Below are positions 14,223 through 22,723 of a stretch of DNA of 36,478 nucleotides, one piece after another. Location of the stretch: NCBI GenBank assembly GCA_964383665.1, contig CAYLHO010000006.1, forward strand, positions 1 to 36,478, in the 5' to 3' direction. The notes under the pieces were generated by a model that saw only the letters and a list, made by a program, of their open reading frames with translations, was not told where the DNA came from and did no database searches. Numbering within the stretch: the stretch's first letter is position 1; each line of letters starts with the position of its first letter. Source of the stretch: UMGS687 sp964383665. Its GTDB lineage: Bacteria; Bacillota; Clostridia; Christensenellales; UBA1242. The translations under genes were made by a program, and so were the position numbers.

Positions 14223-16169
14223 TTACATAAATGTTTTTGCCATAAATTCATCTTCACGATCAAAATTTGCATATTCCGAAATATACGCTTTTCTTGCTTC
14301 GATGTTATCCCCCATAAGAGTTGTTATCATCTTTTCTGCTTCGGCTGCATCTTCAATTGTAACACGAATTAAATTGCGTTTTTTAGGGTCCATTGTTGTT
14401 TCCCAAAGTTGTTCTGGGTTCATTTCACCAAGTCCTTTATATCTTTGAATTTGATATCCTTTCCCAACGCGTTCAATTGCCTCTGGAAGCTCGGCATCGG
14501 AATAAACATATTCAACAACATCTTTTTTATAAACTTTATATAAAGGTGGTAAGCCAATATAAACGTCGCCGTCATAAATCAACCCGCGCATATAACGGAA
14601 GAAGAATGTTAACAAAATTGCGCGGATATGCGCACCGTCTTGGTCAGCATCGGAAAGAATTATAACCTTCTTATATCTTAAGTTGCTTAAGTTGAAATCT
14701 TCTCCAACACCTGTTTCAAGCGCGCTTATGATTGTTCGAATTTCCTCGTTTGCAAGAACTTGATCAAGGCGTTTTTTCTCCGCATTAAGAGGTTTTCCTT
14801 TAAGCGGCAAGATTGCTTGAAAAGTTCTGTCACGTCCTTGTTTTGCGCTTCCGCCCGCCGAATCACCCTCAACAATAAAGAGTTCGCTTATTTCCGCTTT
14901 CCTGCTTGTGCAAGCCGAAAGTTTCCCAACAAGGTTATATTTGTCAACGCTGTTTTTTTGTCTTGCAAGGTCTTTCGCTTTTCTTTGAGCCTCACGAACT
15001 TTTGACGCACCTTTTGCCTTGTTAAAAATAATTTCCGCAATCGACATGTTGTCTTTTTGCTCGAAATACTTTATAAGTTCATTATAAACTATGTTTTCAA
15101 CTTCTGGACGAATTTCCGGATTTCCAAGTTTTGTTTTTGTTTGCCCTTCGAATTGAATGTTTCTCATTTTAATCGAAAGGATTGCAGTTATGCCCTCTCT
15201 GAAATCCTCGCCAATAAGGTTTTGCTCTTTTTCTTTAAGCCAGCCTTGCTCGCGTGCAAGTTCATTCATAAGGCGTGTTAAAGCCGATTTAAACCCAGTT
15301 TCGTGAGTTCCCCCTTCGGTTGTTGGAATATTGTTTACATATGAGAACATGTTTTCAGTGTAGGTGTCGGTGTGCTGCATGGAAAGTTCAAGTTTAACAA
15401 GTTTGCTTTCCCCAGAAATATAAACCGGTTCCTTATAGAGCGCTGTTTTGTTCTCATTAAGATAAACAGCAAAATCTTTAAGTCCGCCCTCATAAGCAAA
15501 AACTTGTTTTTGCCCCGATCTTTCATCACTAAATTCGATATAAATTCCCTTGTTCAAAAATGCAAGTTCTTTAAGACGTTTGGAAATTGTTTCTGAATTG
15601 AAAACAACGCTTTCAAAAACGCGAGGGTCAGGCAAAAAGGTAACTTTTGTTCCGCTTTTTGTTGTGTCCCCAATTTCCATAAGTGGCGCAACAGGAATTC
15701 CGCTTCGAATTTTACCTTTCTCATCTGCTTTGCTCTCAAATTCCATGAAATAACGTTTTTTGTTCTTGCAAACATAAACCTTTGTCCATAAACTTAATGC
15801 ATTGGTTACCGAAGCCCCAACGCCGTGAAGTCCGCCAGAATAGCCATAGTTGTCGTTATTAAATTTTCCCCCTGCATGAAGTTGAGTGAAAACAACCTCA
15901 ACGCCGCTTTTATGAAGCGTTGGGTGCATATCAACAGGAATTCCGCGCCCGTTATCCTCAACGCTTGCGCTCCCATCTTTATGAAGTGTTATTGAAATTT
16001 TGTTTCCATAACCATTTGAAACTTCGTCGATTGCGTTATCAACAATTTCCCATAAAATATGATGCAATCCCTTAATTCCCGTTGTTCCAATATACATTCC
16101 TGGGCGCAATCTAACGGCGTCAAGTCCTTCAAGAACAACAATGTCTTTCGAGTCGTATGTTTTTGCCAT
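14223..16169 (-). CDS. gyrB: Type IIA DNA topoisomerase subunit B (GyrB/ParE)
   Basis: This is the ATPase subunit. The protein has 648 residues. The GHKL ATPase motifs are EIVDNAIDE, DNGRGIP and GGLHGVGAS; the transducer domain follows; the TOPRIM domain has VEGDSAGGSAKQGRDR and SDADQDGAHIR. The tail IQRYKGLGEMNPEQLWETTMDP is standard. KLSACTSRKAE and LKGKPLNAEKKRLDQ resemble a clostridial ParE-like variant as much as GyrB, so gyrase and topoisomerase IV cannot be separated by eye. The A-subunit gene lies 2.5 kb downstream on the same strand, separated by plus-strand genes. It has its own promoter and a weak AAGGA site. Confidence 0.88.
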   Translation of the reverse strand: MAKTYDSKDIVVLEGLDAVRLRPGMYIGTTGIKGLHHILWEIVDNAIDEVSNGYGNKISITLHKDGSASVEDNGRGIPVDMHPTLHKSGVEVVFTQLHAGGKFNNDNYGYSGGLHGVGASVTNALSLWTKVYVCKNKKRYFMEFESKADEKGKIRSGIPVAPLMEIGDTTKSGTKVTFLPDPRVFESVVFNSETISKRLKELAFLNKGIYIEFSDERSGQKQVFAYEGGLKDFAVYLNENKTALYKEPVYISGESKLVKLELSMQHTDTYTENMFSYVNNIPTTEGGTHETGFKSALTRLMNELAREQGWLKEKEQNLIGEDFREGITAILSIKMRNIQFEGQTKTKLGNPEIRPEVENIVYNELIKYFEQKDNMSIAEIIFNKAKGASKVREAQRKAKDLARQKNSVDKYNLVGKLSACTSRKAEISELFIVEGDSAGGSAKQGRDRTFQAILPLKGKPLNAEKKRLDQVLANEEIRTIISALETGVGEDFNLSNLRYKKVIILSDADQDGAHIRAILLTFFFRYMRGLIYDGDVYIGLPPLYKVYKKDVVEYVYSDAELPEAIERVGKGYQIQRYKGLGEMNPEQLWETTMDPKKRNLIRVTIEDAAEAEKMITTLMGDNIEARKAYISEYANFDREDEFMAKTFM

Positions 16170-16198
16170 TTTGTTTCCTTTTAAGAAGTCAAATTAAT

Positions 16199-16227
16199 AT
16201 AATATTAATTTATCATATTTTAGACAA
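16199..16227 (-). promoter_or_regulatory. Promoter of the topoisomerase B gene
   Basis: Minus-strand TTGTCT (16222-16227), 17-nt spacer, TATTAT (16199-16204). The leader of about 22 nt includes AAAGGA. It lies just beyond the terminator of the ribosomal operon, so this gene is a separate unit. Confidence 0.7.
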
Positions 16228-16265
16228 AAAAACAAACTTTATATTAAAAAATTGTGTTTTTGCAT

Positions 16266-16296
16266 AAAAAAATGCCACTTACTGTGACATTTTTTT
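16266..16296 (-). terminator. Terminator of the S10-spc-alpha operon
   Basis: On the minus strand ATGTCAC, a short loop and GTGGCAT with flanking A and T tracts. It starts 8 nt after the rplQ stop codon and is the first good terminator downstream of the promoter at 32293. Confidence 0.88.
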
Positions 16297-16303
16297 AATT
16301 TAA

Positions 16304-16813
16304 TTAAACTAATTCAATAAGTGCAACTTCTGCATTATCGCCGCGTCTTGTTCCAAGTTTGATAACACGTGTGTAGCCACCTTTTTGTCCAAGGTTCTTT
16401 GCTCTTTCAGCATATCTTGGAGCATAAACGTTGAAGATTTTTTCAATTAATGGGTGGTTAACGTCTTCTGTTTTAGCTCTGAAAGCAGCTTTACTTTCTT
16501 TAGCACCTTTTTGTTCTTGAAGGTCATAAAGATAGCTCATAATCTTTCTTCTAGCATTAAGTTTTTTAACGCCATCATTGATAAATTCTTTTTTGCTTTC
16601 AACACCTTTTTCATTTTTAACTGTTTTAACAACTTTAACTGTGTCCTCATAGCTATTGATTGCAAGAGTTAAAATTTTCTCTGCAACTCTTTGAGTTGAT
16701 TTTGCACGCTCCAAAGTTGTTTCAAGTTTTTCATTCCAAAGAAGGCTTGAAACTTGGTTACGAATCATAGCAACGCGTTCTTTCGTTGGTCTTCCTAACT
16801 TACTATTTGCCAT
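16304..16813 (-). CDS. rplQ: 50S ribosomal protein L17 (bL17)
   Basis: A large-subunit protein near the exit tunnel. The start LGRPTKERVAMIRNQVSSLL and the end YTRVIKLGTRRGDNAEVALIELV are the conserved ends of bL17. At 169 residues it is about 50 longer than the common form, because of lysine-rich inserts near residues 55-80 and 95-120 (KNEKGVESKKEF, QEQKGAKESKAAFRAK). Last gene of the operon, 12 nt after rpoA. Confidence 0.96.
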   Translation of the reverse strand: MANSKLGRPTKERVAMIRNQVSSLLWNEKLETTLERAKSTQRVAEKILTLAINSYEDTVKVVKTVKNEKGVESKKEFINDGVKKLNARRKIMSYLYDLQEQKGAKESKAAFRAKTEDVNHPLIEKIFNVYAPRYAERAKNLGQKGGYTRVIKLGTRRGDNAEVALIELV

Positions 16814-16825
16814 TTGTTTCTCCTT

Positions 16826-17782
16826 TTATTCTTCCGACTCTTTGAAGCTGAGCCCATATTCGTTAAGTTTTTCAAGAACTTCATCAATTGATTTAAGTCC
16901 AAGATTTCTAACTTTCAACATGTCTTCTCTTGTTTTTTGAATCAAGTCCTCAACAGTGTTAATGTTTGCTCTTTTAAGGCAATTGTATGAACGAACTGAA
17001 AGTTCCATTTCCTCAATTGGCATATCTAAAATTTTTGTTTTGTTATCTTCTTCGGTTGAAACGAGGATATTCATTTTCCCCATTGCTTCGCAAAGATCAA
17101 CAAAAATTGAGATATGGTCTTGCATGATTTTTCCGGATAAACTTACAATATCTCTTGCGGAAATTGTTCCGTTTGTTTCAACTTCTAAAACAAGTTTATC
17201 GAAATCGATACTTTGTCCAACACGTGTTGGTTCAACACTGTAGCTGCATTTTTTAACTGGTGAATAGATTGAATCAATTGCAATGTATTCTGGGTTGTCA
17301 AGAAGTTCTTTGTTCTTTGCATTTGAAACATAGCCTCTTCCTTTTCCAACCAAAACTTCCAATTCAAACGGATAGCCTTCTTCAACACTGCAGATATGAA
17401 GATCTGGGTTTAAAATTTCAACTTCACTGTTTGGTTCGAAATCTCTTGCTGTGATTTCTCCGCCTTTAGTTGTTTTAAGCTTTAAAACACTTCTGAAATC
17501 TCTGTCTGGATTTGCAACCTTAACTGCAAGTCCTTTGATGTTTAAAACGATGTCAACAACATCTTCGTAAACACCAGGAACTGTTGAAAATTCATGCAAA
17601 ACACCTGGGATTCTTATTGCAATTCCTGCTGCTCCTGGGAGCGAGGAAAGAAGAGTTCTTCTAAGTGCATTTCCAAGTGTGATTCCGAAACCTTTTTCAA
17701 GAGGTTCAACAGTAAATTTTGCATAACTTCCGTTTTCGGTTTCTTCGCATGTAATTTTTGGTTTTTCAATTTCCATTAACAT
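16826..17782 (-). CDS. rpoA: RNA polymerase alpha subunit
   Basis: Nucleates RNA polymerase assembly and contacts upstream promoter DNA. The protein has 318 residues. The N-terminal dimer domain has GFGITLGNALRRTLLSSLPG and GVYEDVVDIVLNIKG. The C-terminal domain has the helix-hairpin-helix pattern SVRSYNCLKRANINTVEDL and RNLGLKSIDEVLEKL. AAGGAG precedes ATG 17782 by 10 nt; a second ATG two codons later is an alternative. Cotranscribed with rpsD. Confidence 0.97.
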   Translation of the reverse strand: MLMEIEKPKITCEETENGSYAKFTVEPLEKGFGITLGNALRRTLLSSLPGAAGIAIRIPGVLHEFSTVPGVYEDVVDIVLNIKGLAVKVANPDRDFRSVLKLKTTKGGEITARDFEPNSEVEILNPDLHICSVEEGYPFELEVLVGKGRGYVSNAKNKELLDNPEYIAIDSIYSPVKKCSYSVEPTRVGQSIDFDKLVLEVETNGTISARDIVSLSGKIMQDHISIFVDLCEAMGKMNILVSTEEDNKTKILDMPIEEMELSVRSYNCLKRANINTVEDLIQKTREDMLKVRNLGLKSIDEVLEKLNEYGLSFKESEE

Positions 17783-17802
17783 AATTTATAATCTCCTTCT
17801 TA

Positions 17803-18423
17803 CTATCTTGAATACAACTCGATGATGAGGTGTTCTTTAATGTTGAGGTCGATATCTTCTCTTGATGGATTTGCTAAAATTTTTCCTTCAAGTTTTTCAG
17901 AATTAAATTCAAGCCATTTTGGCATTATAATTTTCATTCCTTTAAGGTCCTTAAACATTTCAAGTTCGCGTTTATTTTCCTTAATTGCAATTATGTCGCC
18001 TGGTTTAACGATGAATGATGGAACGTTAACGCGTCTTCCGTTAACTGTGATTTGACCGTGGTTAACGATTTGACGGCATTCTTTACGGCTTGCGCCAATT
18101 CCCATACGATAAACAACATTATCAAGTCTTCTTTCGATTAAAGATAACATGTTCTCACCGGTGATGCCTTTCATACGTTCAGCTTCTTCATAATATCTTC
18201 TGAATTGCTTTTCCAAAATTCCATATGCTCTTTTAACTTTTTGTTTTTCACGAAGTTGAAGACCATATTCTGTAACTCTTTTTCTTGCTGCGCCGTGTTG
18301 TCCTGGAAGTGTTTGTCTTCTTTCAAAAGCGCATTTTTTGCTTGTGCATCTTTCGCCTTTCAAGAAGAGCTTGCATCCTTCGCGTCTGCATTGACGGCAA
18401 CTTGCTCCAATTAATTTAGCCAT
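17803..18423 (-). CDS. rpsD: 30S ribosomal protein S4 (uS4)
   Basis: Primary 16S rRNA-binding assembly protein, 206 residues. Near the start it has a Cys cluster (CRQCRREGCKLFLKGERC), as in zinc-binding S4 forms, then LPGQHG, QLREKQKVKRAYG and an S4 domain (RLDNVVYRMGIGASRKECRQIVNHGQI). In Bacillus rpsD sits elsewhere; here it is inside the alpha cluster, as in many Clostridia and in E. coli. Confidence 0.97.
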   Translation of the reverse strand: MAKLIGASCRQCRREGCKLFLKGERCTSKKCAFERRQTLPGQHGAARKRVTEYGLQLREKQKVKRAYGILEKQFRRYYEEAERMKGITGENMLSLIERRLDNVVYRMGIGASRKECRQIVNHGQITVNGRRVNVPSFIVKPGDIIAIKENKRELEMFKDLKGMKIIMPKWLEFNSEKLEGKILANPSREDIDLNIKEHLIIELYSR

Positions 18424-18437
18424 TTTTCCTTCTCCTC

Positions 18438-18830
18438 TTAAACTCTTCTAATTTTAGGTGGACGGCATCCATTATGTGCAATTGGGGAAACGTCTTTAAT
18501 AAGAGAAACGCCAATTTCCAAGTTTTGAAGTGTTCTTATTGCTGCTTCACGACCATTTCCTGGTCCTTTAACATAAACTTCAACTGTTTTAATGCCATAT
18601 TCCTTTGCGACTTTTGCTGCATCCTCAACTGATGATTGAGCTGCGAATGGAGTGCTTCTTTTTGAGCCTCTGAAGCCAAGTTTTCCTGAACTTGACCATG
18701 AAAGAACGTTTCCAGCCATGTCTGTGAACGTTACAAGTGTGTTGTTGAAAGAAGATTTGATATGGACTTGACCTTTATCAATGCTTTGTGTAATCTTTTT
18801 CTTTTTAGTTTTTGCTACTTTTCCTGCCAT
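18438..18830 (-). CDS. rpsK: 30S ribosomal protein S11 (uS11)
   Basis: Platform protein of the small subunit, 130 residues. Signatures are HIKSSFNNTLVTFTDMAGN, SSGKLGFRGSKRSTPFAAQ and the C-terminal DVSPIAHNGCRPPKIRRV. It lies 11 nt after rpsM and 14 nt before rpsD. Confidence 0.97.
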   Translation of the reverse strand: MAGKVAKTKKKKITQSIDKGQVHIKSSFNNTLVTFTDMAGNVLSWSSSGKLGFRGSKRSTPFAAQSSVEDAAKVAKEYGIKTVEVYVKGPGNGREAAIRTLQNLEIGVSLIKDVSPIAHNGCRPPKIRRV

Positions 18831-18841
18831 GATCTTCCTCC

Positions 18842-19219
18842 TTATTTACCTTTCTTGCTGCTTCCTGCAACTGCCTTTCTTGGGCCTTTGCGTGTTCTGC
18901 AGTTTGTTCTTGTGTTTTGACCTCTAACTGGAAGTCCACGTCTGTGACGGATTCCTCTGTAGCAGCCAATTTCTGTTAAGCGTTTGATGTTCATGGAAAC
19001 TTCTTTTCTCAAATCGCCTTCAACAGAATAATGTTTTTCAATGTAGTTACGAAGAGTTGCAACATCGTTTTCGTCGAGGTCTTTAACTCTTGTGTCTGGA
19101 TTGATTTTTGTTGCTTCCAAAATTTGATTAGCAGATTCTCTGCCAATTCCATAGATGTAGGTTAAACCAATTTCAATTCTCTTGTCTCTTGGTAAGTCTA
19201 CGCCAGCAATTCTTGCCAT
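18842..19219 (-). CDS. rpsM: 30S ribosomal protein S13 (uS13)
   Basis: Head protein that contacts the tRNAs and forms bridges to the large subunit, 125 residues. Starts MARIAGVDLPRDKRIEIGLTYIYGIG and contains RHRRGLPVRGQNTRTNCRTRKG, both diagnostic. A gap of 115 nt with a stable hairpin precedes it, the longest gap inside the operon. Confidence 0.97.
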   Translation of the reverse strand: MARIAGVDLPRDKRIEIGLTYIYGIGRESANQILEATKINPDTRVKDLDENDVATLRNYIEKHYSVEGDLRKEVSMNIKRLTEIGCYRGIRHRRGLPVRGQNTRTNCRTRKGPRKAVAGSSKKGK

Positions 19220-19272
19220 TTTATTTTCTCCTATTTTAGTTTTTAGTTTTGTTTTTTATATAAATAACGGGT

Positions 19273-19307
19273 GTGAGATGTGGAACATATCCACACAGCC
19301 GCCTCAC
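19273..19307 (-). promoter_or_regulatory. Structured leader hairpin before rpsM
   Basis: On the minus strand GTGAG pairs with CTCAC, and inside it TGTGGA pairs with TCCACA around a 5-nt loop. It lies in the 115-nt gap between rpmJ and rpsM, where other gaps in the operon are mostly 8-21 nt. In E. coli the rpsM leader is the S4-responsive control site of the alpha operon; the sequence here does not resemble it, so a regulatory role is inference. Confidence 0.45.
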
Positions 19308-19334
19308 GATTTTGCCCGAGATTTGTCAAATTAA

Positions 19335-19451
19335 TTAACCTTGAACTTGCTTATGGCTTTTGTCTTTTGAACAGATAACCATAACTTTTCCTTCTCTTTT
19401 AATAACCTTGCATTTGTCGCACATAGGTTTAACTGATGGTCTAACTTTCAT
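19335..19451 (-). CDS. rpmJ: 50S ribosomal protein L36 (bL36)
   Basis: A 38-residue zinc-ribbon protein of the large subunit. It begins MKVRPSVKPMCDKCKVIKR and continues VMVICSKDKSHKQVQG. The Cys-x2-Cys, Cys and His ligands of the zinc form are all present. It lies 15 nt downstream of infA, its usual place. The ATG is preceded by AAGG. Confidence 0.95.
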   Translation of the reverse strand: MKVRPSVKPMCDKCKVIKREGKVMVICSKDKSHKQVQG

Positions 19452-19466
19452 TGCCTTTTCCCCTTT

Positions 19467-19688
19467 TTAATTTTTTCCTCGCCATGTGATTCTTCCTTTC
19501 GTCAAATCATATGGGCTCATTTCGATTTTAACTTTGTCGCCTTCAAGAATTTTAATGTAGTGCATTCTTAAACGACCAGAAATGTATGCGGTTATCACGT
19601 GCCCATTGGAAAGTTTAACAAGGAATGTTGTGTTTGGTAACACTTCAACAACCTCACCTTCAAATTCTATCACATCTTCCTTCGACAT
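19467..19688 (-). CDS. infA: Translation initiation factor IF-1
   Basis: A 73-residue OB-fold protein that occupies the ribosomal A site during initiation. EGEVVEVLPNTTFLVKLSNGH, ISGRLRMHYIKILEGDKVKIEMSPYDLTKGRI is the standard core. Normal length. Confidence 0.97.
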   Translation of the reverse strand: MSKEDVIEFEGEVVEVLPNTTFLVKLSNGHVITAYISGRLRMHYIKILEGDKVKIEMSPYDLTKGRITWRGKN

Positions 19689-19698
19689 ACAATCTCCT

Positions 19699-19968
19699 TT
19701 AACAAGTTTTTTCGTATTTTTTCAAAATTTTTTTGATAACACCGTCGTTTGTTTTTGATTTGTCCTCGAAATCTGCATTAAGTTGAGTTTCAACTTCTCC
19801 AATCGAAATCAAATGCTTAATTTTCTTTCTTTTTGGCTTTGAAATTGGTTTTGTTTTTCCGTCGATAAGCAAAACATAATTCTCATCAACAATTTCGCTA
19901 ACAAGATAGATTGAACCTTCGTCCCGTCCTGCAATTGACTTAACAACTTCAAATCTTTCCAGTTTCAT
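19699..19968 (-). CDS. KOW domain RNA-binding protein (L14e-like)
   Basis: The protein has 89 residues. The N-terminal half has a KOW motif (VVKSIAGRDEGSIYLVSEIVDENYVLLIDGK) and continues to KPKRKKIKHL, like the small L14e-like proteins found between map and infA in many Firmicutes. Its function is not established; the place in the operon suggests a ribosome link. The ATG at 19968 is preferred to a TTG at 19980 because it matches the usual family start, although the GAGGAG is only 2 nt away. Confidence 0.85.
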   Translation of the reverse strand: MKLERFEVVKSIAGRDEGSIYLVSEIVDENYVLLIDGKTKPISKPKRKKIKHLISIGEVETQLNADFEDKSKTNDGVIKKILKKYEKTC

Positions 19969-19976
19969 TTCTCCTC

Positions 19977-20717
19977 TCAAAGTGTCAAAATTTCGATTCT
20001 GTCTTCAAGAACTAAAACAGTGTTTTCATAATGGGCCGAAGGCTTTAAATCTTGTGTTATGGTTGTCCAACCATCGTCCAAAATGAAAATTCTTCTTGTT
20101 CCCATGTTGACCATTGGTTCAATTGCCAAACATGTGTTTGCTTGAACAATTGGTCCATCGGTTTCTTTGCCGTAGTTTGGAATGCTTGGGTTAAGGTGCA
20201 TTTTTTCGCCAATTCCATGCCCAGTCATTTCCCTAACAACGCTAAAGCCATTTTTTTCAACATAAGCTTGGATGCTTGAACTAAGCTTTCCAAGTTTTTC
20301 CCCTGCTTTAAGGTTTTTGATTCCCTCAAAAAAACTTTCTCTTGTAACATCAATAAGTTTTTGTTTTTCCTCAGAAATTTTTCCGCAAGGAAATGTTCTT
20401 GCAGCATCTCCGTTAAAGCCTTTATAGATAACTCCAACATCAACGCTAACGATGTCCCCTTCTTTAAGTTTTCTTTCGCTTGGGATTCCATGAACAACAA
20501 CTTCATTGATTGAAATGCAAGTTGAATTTGGATATCCTTCATAGTTCTTAAATGATGGGATTCCACCATGTTCTATTATATACTTTTCTATTAACTTGTC
20601 AAGTGAATTAGTTGAAATCCCCGGTTTTATAAGGGTTTCAGCATATAAAAGAGCATTTTTTGTTAACTCGCCTGCCTTTCGCATTAAAACAATTTGTGCT
20701 GGCGATAACTGTTTCAT
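19977..20717 (-). CDS. map: Methionine aminopeptidase, type I
   Basis: Removes the initiator methionine from new proteins. The protein has 246 residues. The metal ligands are visible: VSVDVGVIYKGFNGDAART (two Asp), MTGHGIG (His), CLAIEPMVN (Glu) and the final Glu in SAHYENTVLV. It has no N-terminal zinc-finger extension. It follows adk with a 60-nt gap holding a long hairpin. Confidence 0.96.
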   Translation of the reverse strand: MKQLSPAQIVLMRKAGELTKNALLYAETLIKPGISTNSLDKLIEKYIIEHGGIPSFKNYEGYPNSTCISINEVVVHGIPSERKLKEGDIVSVDVGVIYKGFNGDAARTFPCGKISEEKQKLIDVTRESFFEGIKNLKAGEKLGKLSSSIQAYVEKNGFSVVREMTGHGIGEKMHLNPSIPNYGKETDGPIVQANTCLAIEPMVNMGTRRIFILDDGWTTITQDLKPSAHYENTVLVLEDRIEILTL

Positions 20718-20740
20718 TTTTTCTCCTTATTTTTTCCGCA

Positions 20741-20769
20741 TTTATGCGAGCAAAAATTGCTCGCATAAA
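20741..20769 (-). promoter_or_regulatory. 13-bp perfect hairpin in the adk-map gap
   Basis: TTTATGCGAGCAA and TTGCTCGCATAAA form a perfect 13-bp stem with a 3-nt loop. No T-run follows on the minus strand, so it is not a normal terminator of adk. It could shield the mRNA from decay, mark a processing site or lower readthrough into map. Confidence 0.5.
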
Positions 20770-20777
20770 AAGGAAAA

Positions 20778-21416
20778 TTATTTTCTTTTTGCATGAACCT
20801 GCAAAAGGATTTTTTTAACTTCTTCGTAAGTTTCTTCAGGGCTGTTTTTGCTCAAAACAGTTTTCAAGTTCTTACGCTTCTTGAAAAATTTGATGAGAGG
20901 CTCACTTTGAGAAAGATATTGATCAACACGCTTCCTAACGACCTCGCGTTTATCGTCATCTCTTTGAACAAGTTTTGCCCCGCATTCATCGCAAACCTCG
21001 GTATATTTTTCAGCAATTGAAAAGATTTTTCCGCAATTTGGACAAATTCGTCTTGTTAACGCACGTCTTTCAACCTCGTTAATGCTTATGTCAATAAATA
21101 TAACAACGTCAATTTTAGTTATTAAATCAAGTTGTTCCGCTTGCCCAATTGTCCTTGGAAATCCATCTAAAATGAATCCTTTCTTACAATCTGGCTTTGA
21201 AATTCGATCTTTAACGATTTCAATTATCATTTCATCTGGAACAAGTTGTCCGTTGTTAATTAAGCCCTCGGCAACTTTGCCAATTTCTGTTCGGTTTGCA
21301 ATGTTTTCTCTTAAGATATCTCCGGTTGAAATTTGTGGGATTCCAAAATCGCGCATAATAAATTTTGCTTGACTTCCTTTCCCGCAACCAGGAGCACCAA
21401 ATAGAATAACTTTCAT
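20778..21416 (-). CDS. adk: Adenylate kinase
   Basis: Interconverts ATP, AMP and ADP. The protein has 212 residues. GAPGCGKGSQ is the P-loop, QISTGDILRENI binds AMP and GFILDGFPRTIGQAE is the family signature. The lid has four cysteines (CPNCG and CDECG) for structural zinc, the Gram-positive form. It lies 11 nt after secY. Confidence 0.97.
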   Translation of the reverse strand: MKVILFGAPGCGKGSQAKFIMRDFGIPQISTGDILRENIANRTEIGKVAEGLINNGQLVPDEMIIEIVKDRISKPDCKKGFILDGFPRTIGQAEQLDLITKIDVVIFIDISINEVERRALTRRICPNCGKIFSIAEKYTEVCDECGAKLVQRDDDKREVVRKRVDQYLSQSEPLIKFFKKRKNLKTVLSKNSPEETYEEVKKILLQVHAKRK

Positions 21417-21427
21417 ATATTCTCCGT

Positions 21428-22723
21428 TTATTTCAAAAAGCCACGATAATTTCTTGTCAAAAGTTGCGCTTCAAGTTGTTTGTCAAATTCAAGTGCAACA
21501 GAAACAACAATCAAAAGTCCGGTTGCGCTGAAAGCATTAACCAAAACTGAATCGCCGCTTATACCCTTGAAAATCAAACTTGGAACAAGGTTAATGAATG
21601 CCAAGAAAATTGCGCCGAAGAAAATTATTCTGTTCGAAATTTTTCTTAAATGATCGGCAGTTGGTTTTCCCGGACGGACATTTGGAACATATCCACCATT
21701 TTGTTGAATTTGTTTTGCAATGTCATCTGGATTAAACGTAATTTGTGAATAGAAATATGCGAAGAACAAAATCAAAAGCGATGAAACAACGATGTAAGGC
21801 CATGAGCCCGTTCCCATCCATTGATTATACCATGCCATCGCATCTGAATTTGGCCAGAAAATGCTCATAATCATTTGTGGGAACGTTAAGAGAGCGCTCG
21901 CAAAAATGATTGGCATAACTCCCGATCCGTTAATACGGATTGGAATGTTTGTGTTTTGCCCGCCATACATTTTTCTTCCTTTCATTTGTTTTGCATACTG
22001 AACAGGAACTCGACGTTCTGCCCCGTCAACAAAAACAATTAAAGCAAAGATAATAATTACGGCTGCAAGGAAGATTAAAAGCGTCCAAAGTCCGTTTAAA
22101 TCTCCTGATATGATCGATTGAACATTTGAAAGAATTGCCATGCCAGCTGATGAAAGAATACCAACGAAAATTAAAAGCGAAAGTCCGTTTCCAATTCCAA
22201 GTTCTGTAATTCTTTCTCCAAGCCAAACAGTGAACATTGCGCCGGCAACCAAAACCAAAACAACAACGATTGATGTTGTCCATTGTGGTGCTCCGTTCCA
22301 AAGCATGTTCGCTTGAATAACATCACCAAAACCAACAACAATACCAATTGCTTGAGCAAGAGCTAAAAGCAATGCAGCAATTCGAGTGTATCTTGAAAGT
22401 TTTTTTCTTCCCTCTTCGCCTTCCTTGCTTAAGCGTTGCCAGCTTGGAATTGCAATTGAAAGAAGTTGAATGATGATTGAAGCGCTGATGTATGGAGAAA
22501 CACCAAGAGCCAAGAAAGCTCCGTTTGCAAGCGATCCACCGTTGATTGAGCTAAGCAACGACAAAAAGCTGTTTTCGCTTGTTATAATTTCAAATGCACT
22601 TGTGTTGATTCCTGGGATAGGAAGCCAACAACCAATTCTAAAAACTAAAAGCAAAAGAAGCGTTATTAAAATTTTAACGCGTATTTCTTTTGTTTTAAAA
22701 CATTCAGCAATTCTTTTAAACAT
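21428..22723 (-). CDS. secY: Protein translocase subunit SecY
   Basis: Channel subunit of the Sec translocon, 431 residues with ten membrane segments. It starts MFKRIAECFKTKEIRVKILITL, then PIPGI, SPYISASIIIQLL, GERITELGIGNG and QQNGGYVPNVRPGKPT are recognisable. The start codon overlaps the rplO stop codon (TAATG), which suggests coupled translation. It receives chains delivered by SRP and FtsY. Confidence 0.97.
   Translation of the reverse strand: MFKRIAECFKTKEIRVKILITLLLLLVFRIGCWLPIPGINTSAFEIITSENSFLSLLSSINGGSLANGAFLALGVSPYISASIIIQLLSIAIPSWQRLSKEGEEGRKKLSRYTRIAALLLALAQAIGIVVGFGDVIQANMLWNGAPQWTTSIVVVLVLVAGAMFTVWLGERITELGIGNGLSLLIFVGILSSAGMAILSNVQSIISGDLNGLWTLLIFLAAVIIIFALIVFVDGAERRVPVQYAKQMKGRKMYGGQNTNIPIRINGSGVMPIIFASALLTFPQMIMSIFWPNSDAMAWYNQWMGTGSWPYIVVSSLLILFFAYFYSQITFNPDDIAKQIQQNGGYVPNVRPGKPTADHLRKISNRIIFFGAIFLAFINLVPSLIFKGISGDSVLVNAFSATGLLIVVSVALEFDKQLEAQLLTRNYRGFLK

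Noticed and set aside
19284..19295. DnaA-box-like ATATCCACA near rpsM
   Set aside because: It is single, one base off consensus and part of a hairpin inside the operon; no cluster of boxes or dnaA gene is near, so not an origin.
19977..20717. A break between the spc and alpha parts caused by a terminator
   Set aside because: No hairpin with a T-run on the coding strand is found between rpsJ and rplQ, so one long transcript is the simplest reading.
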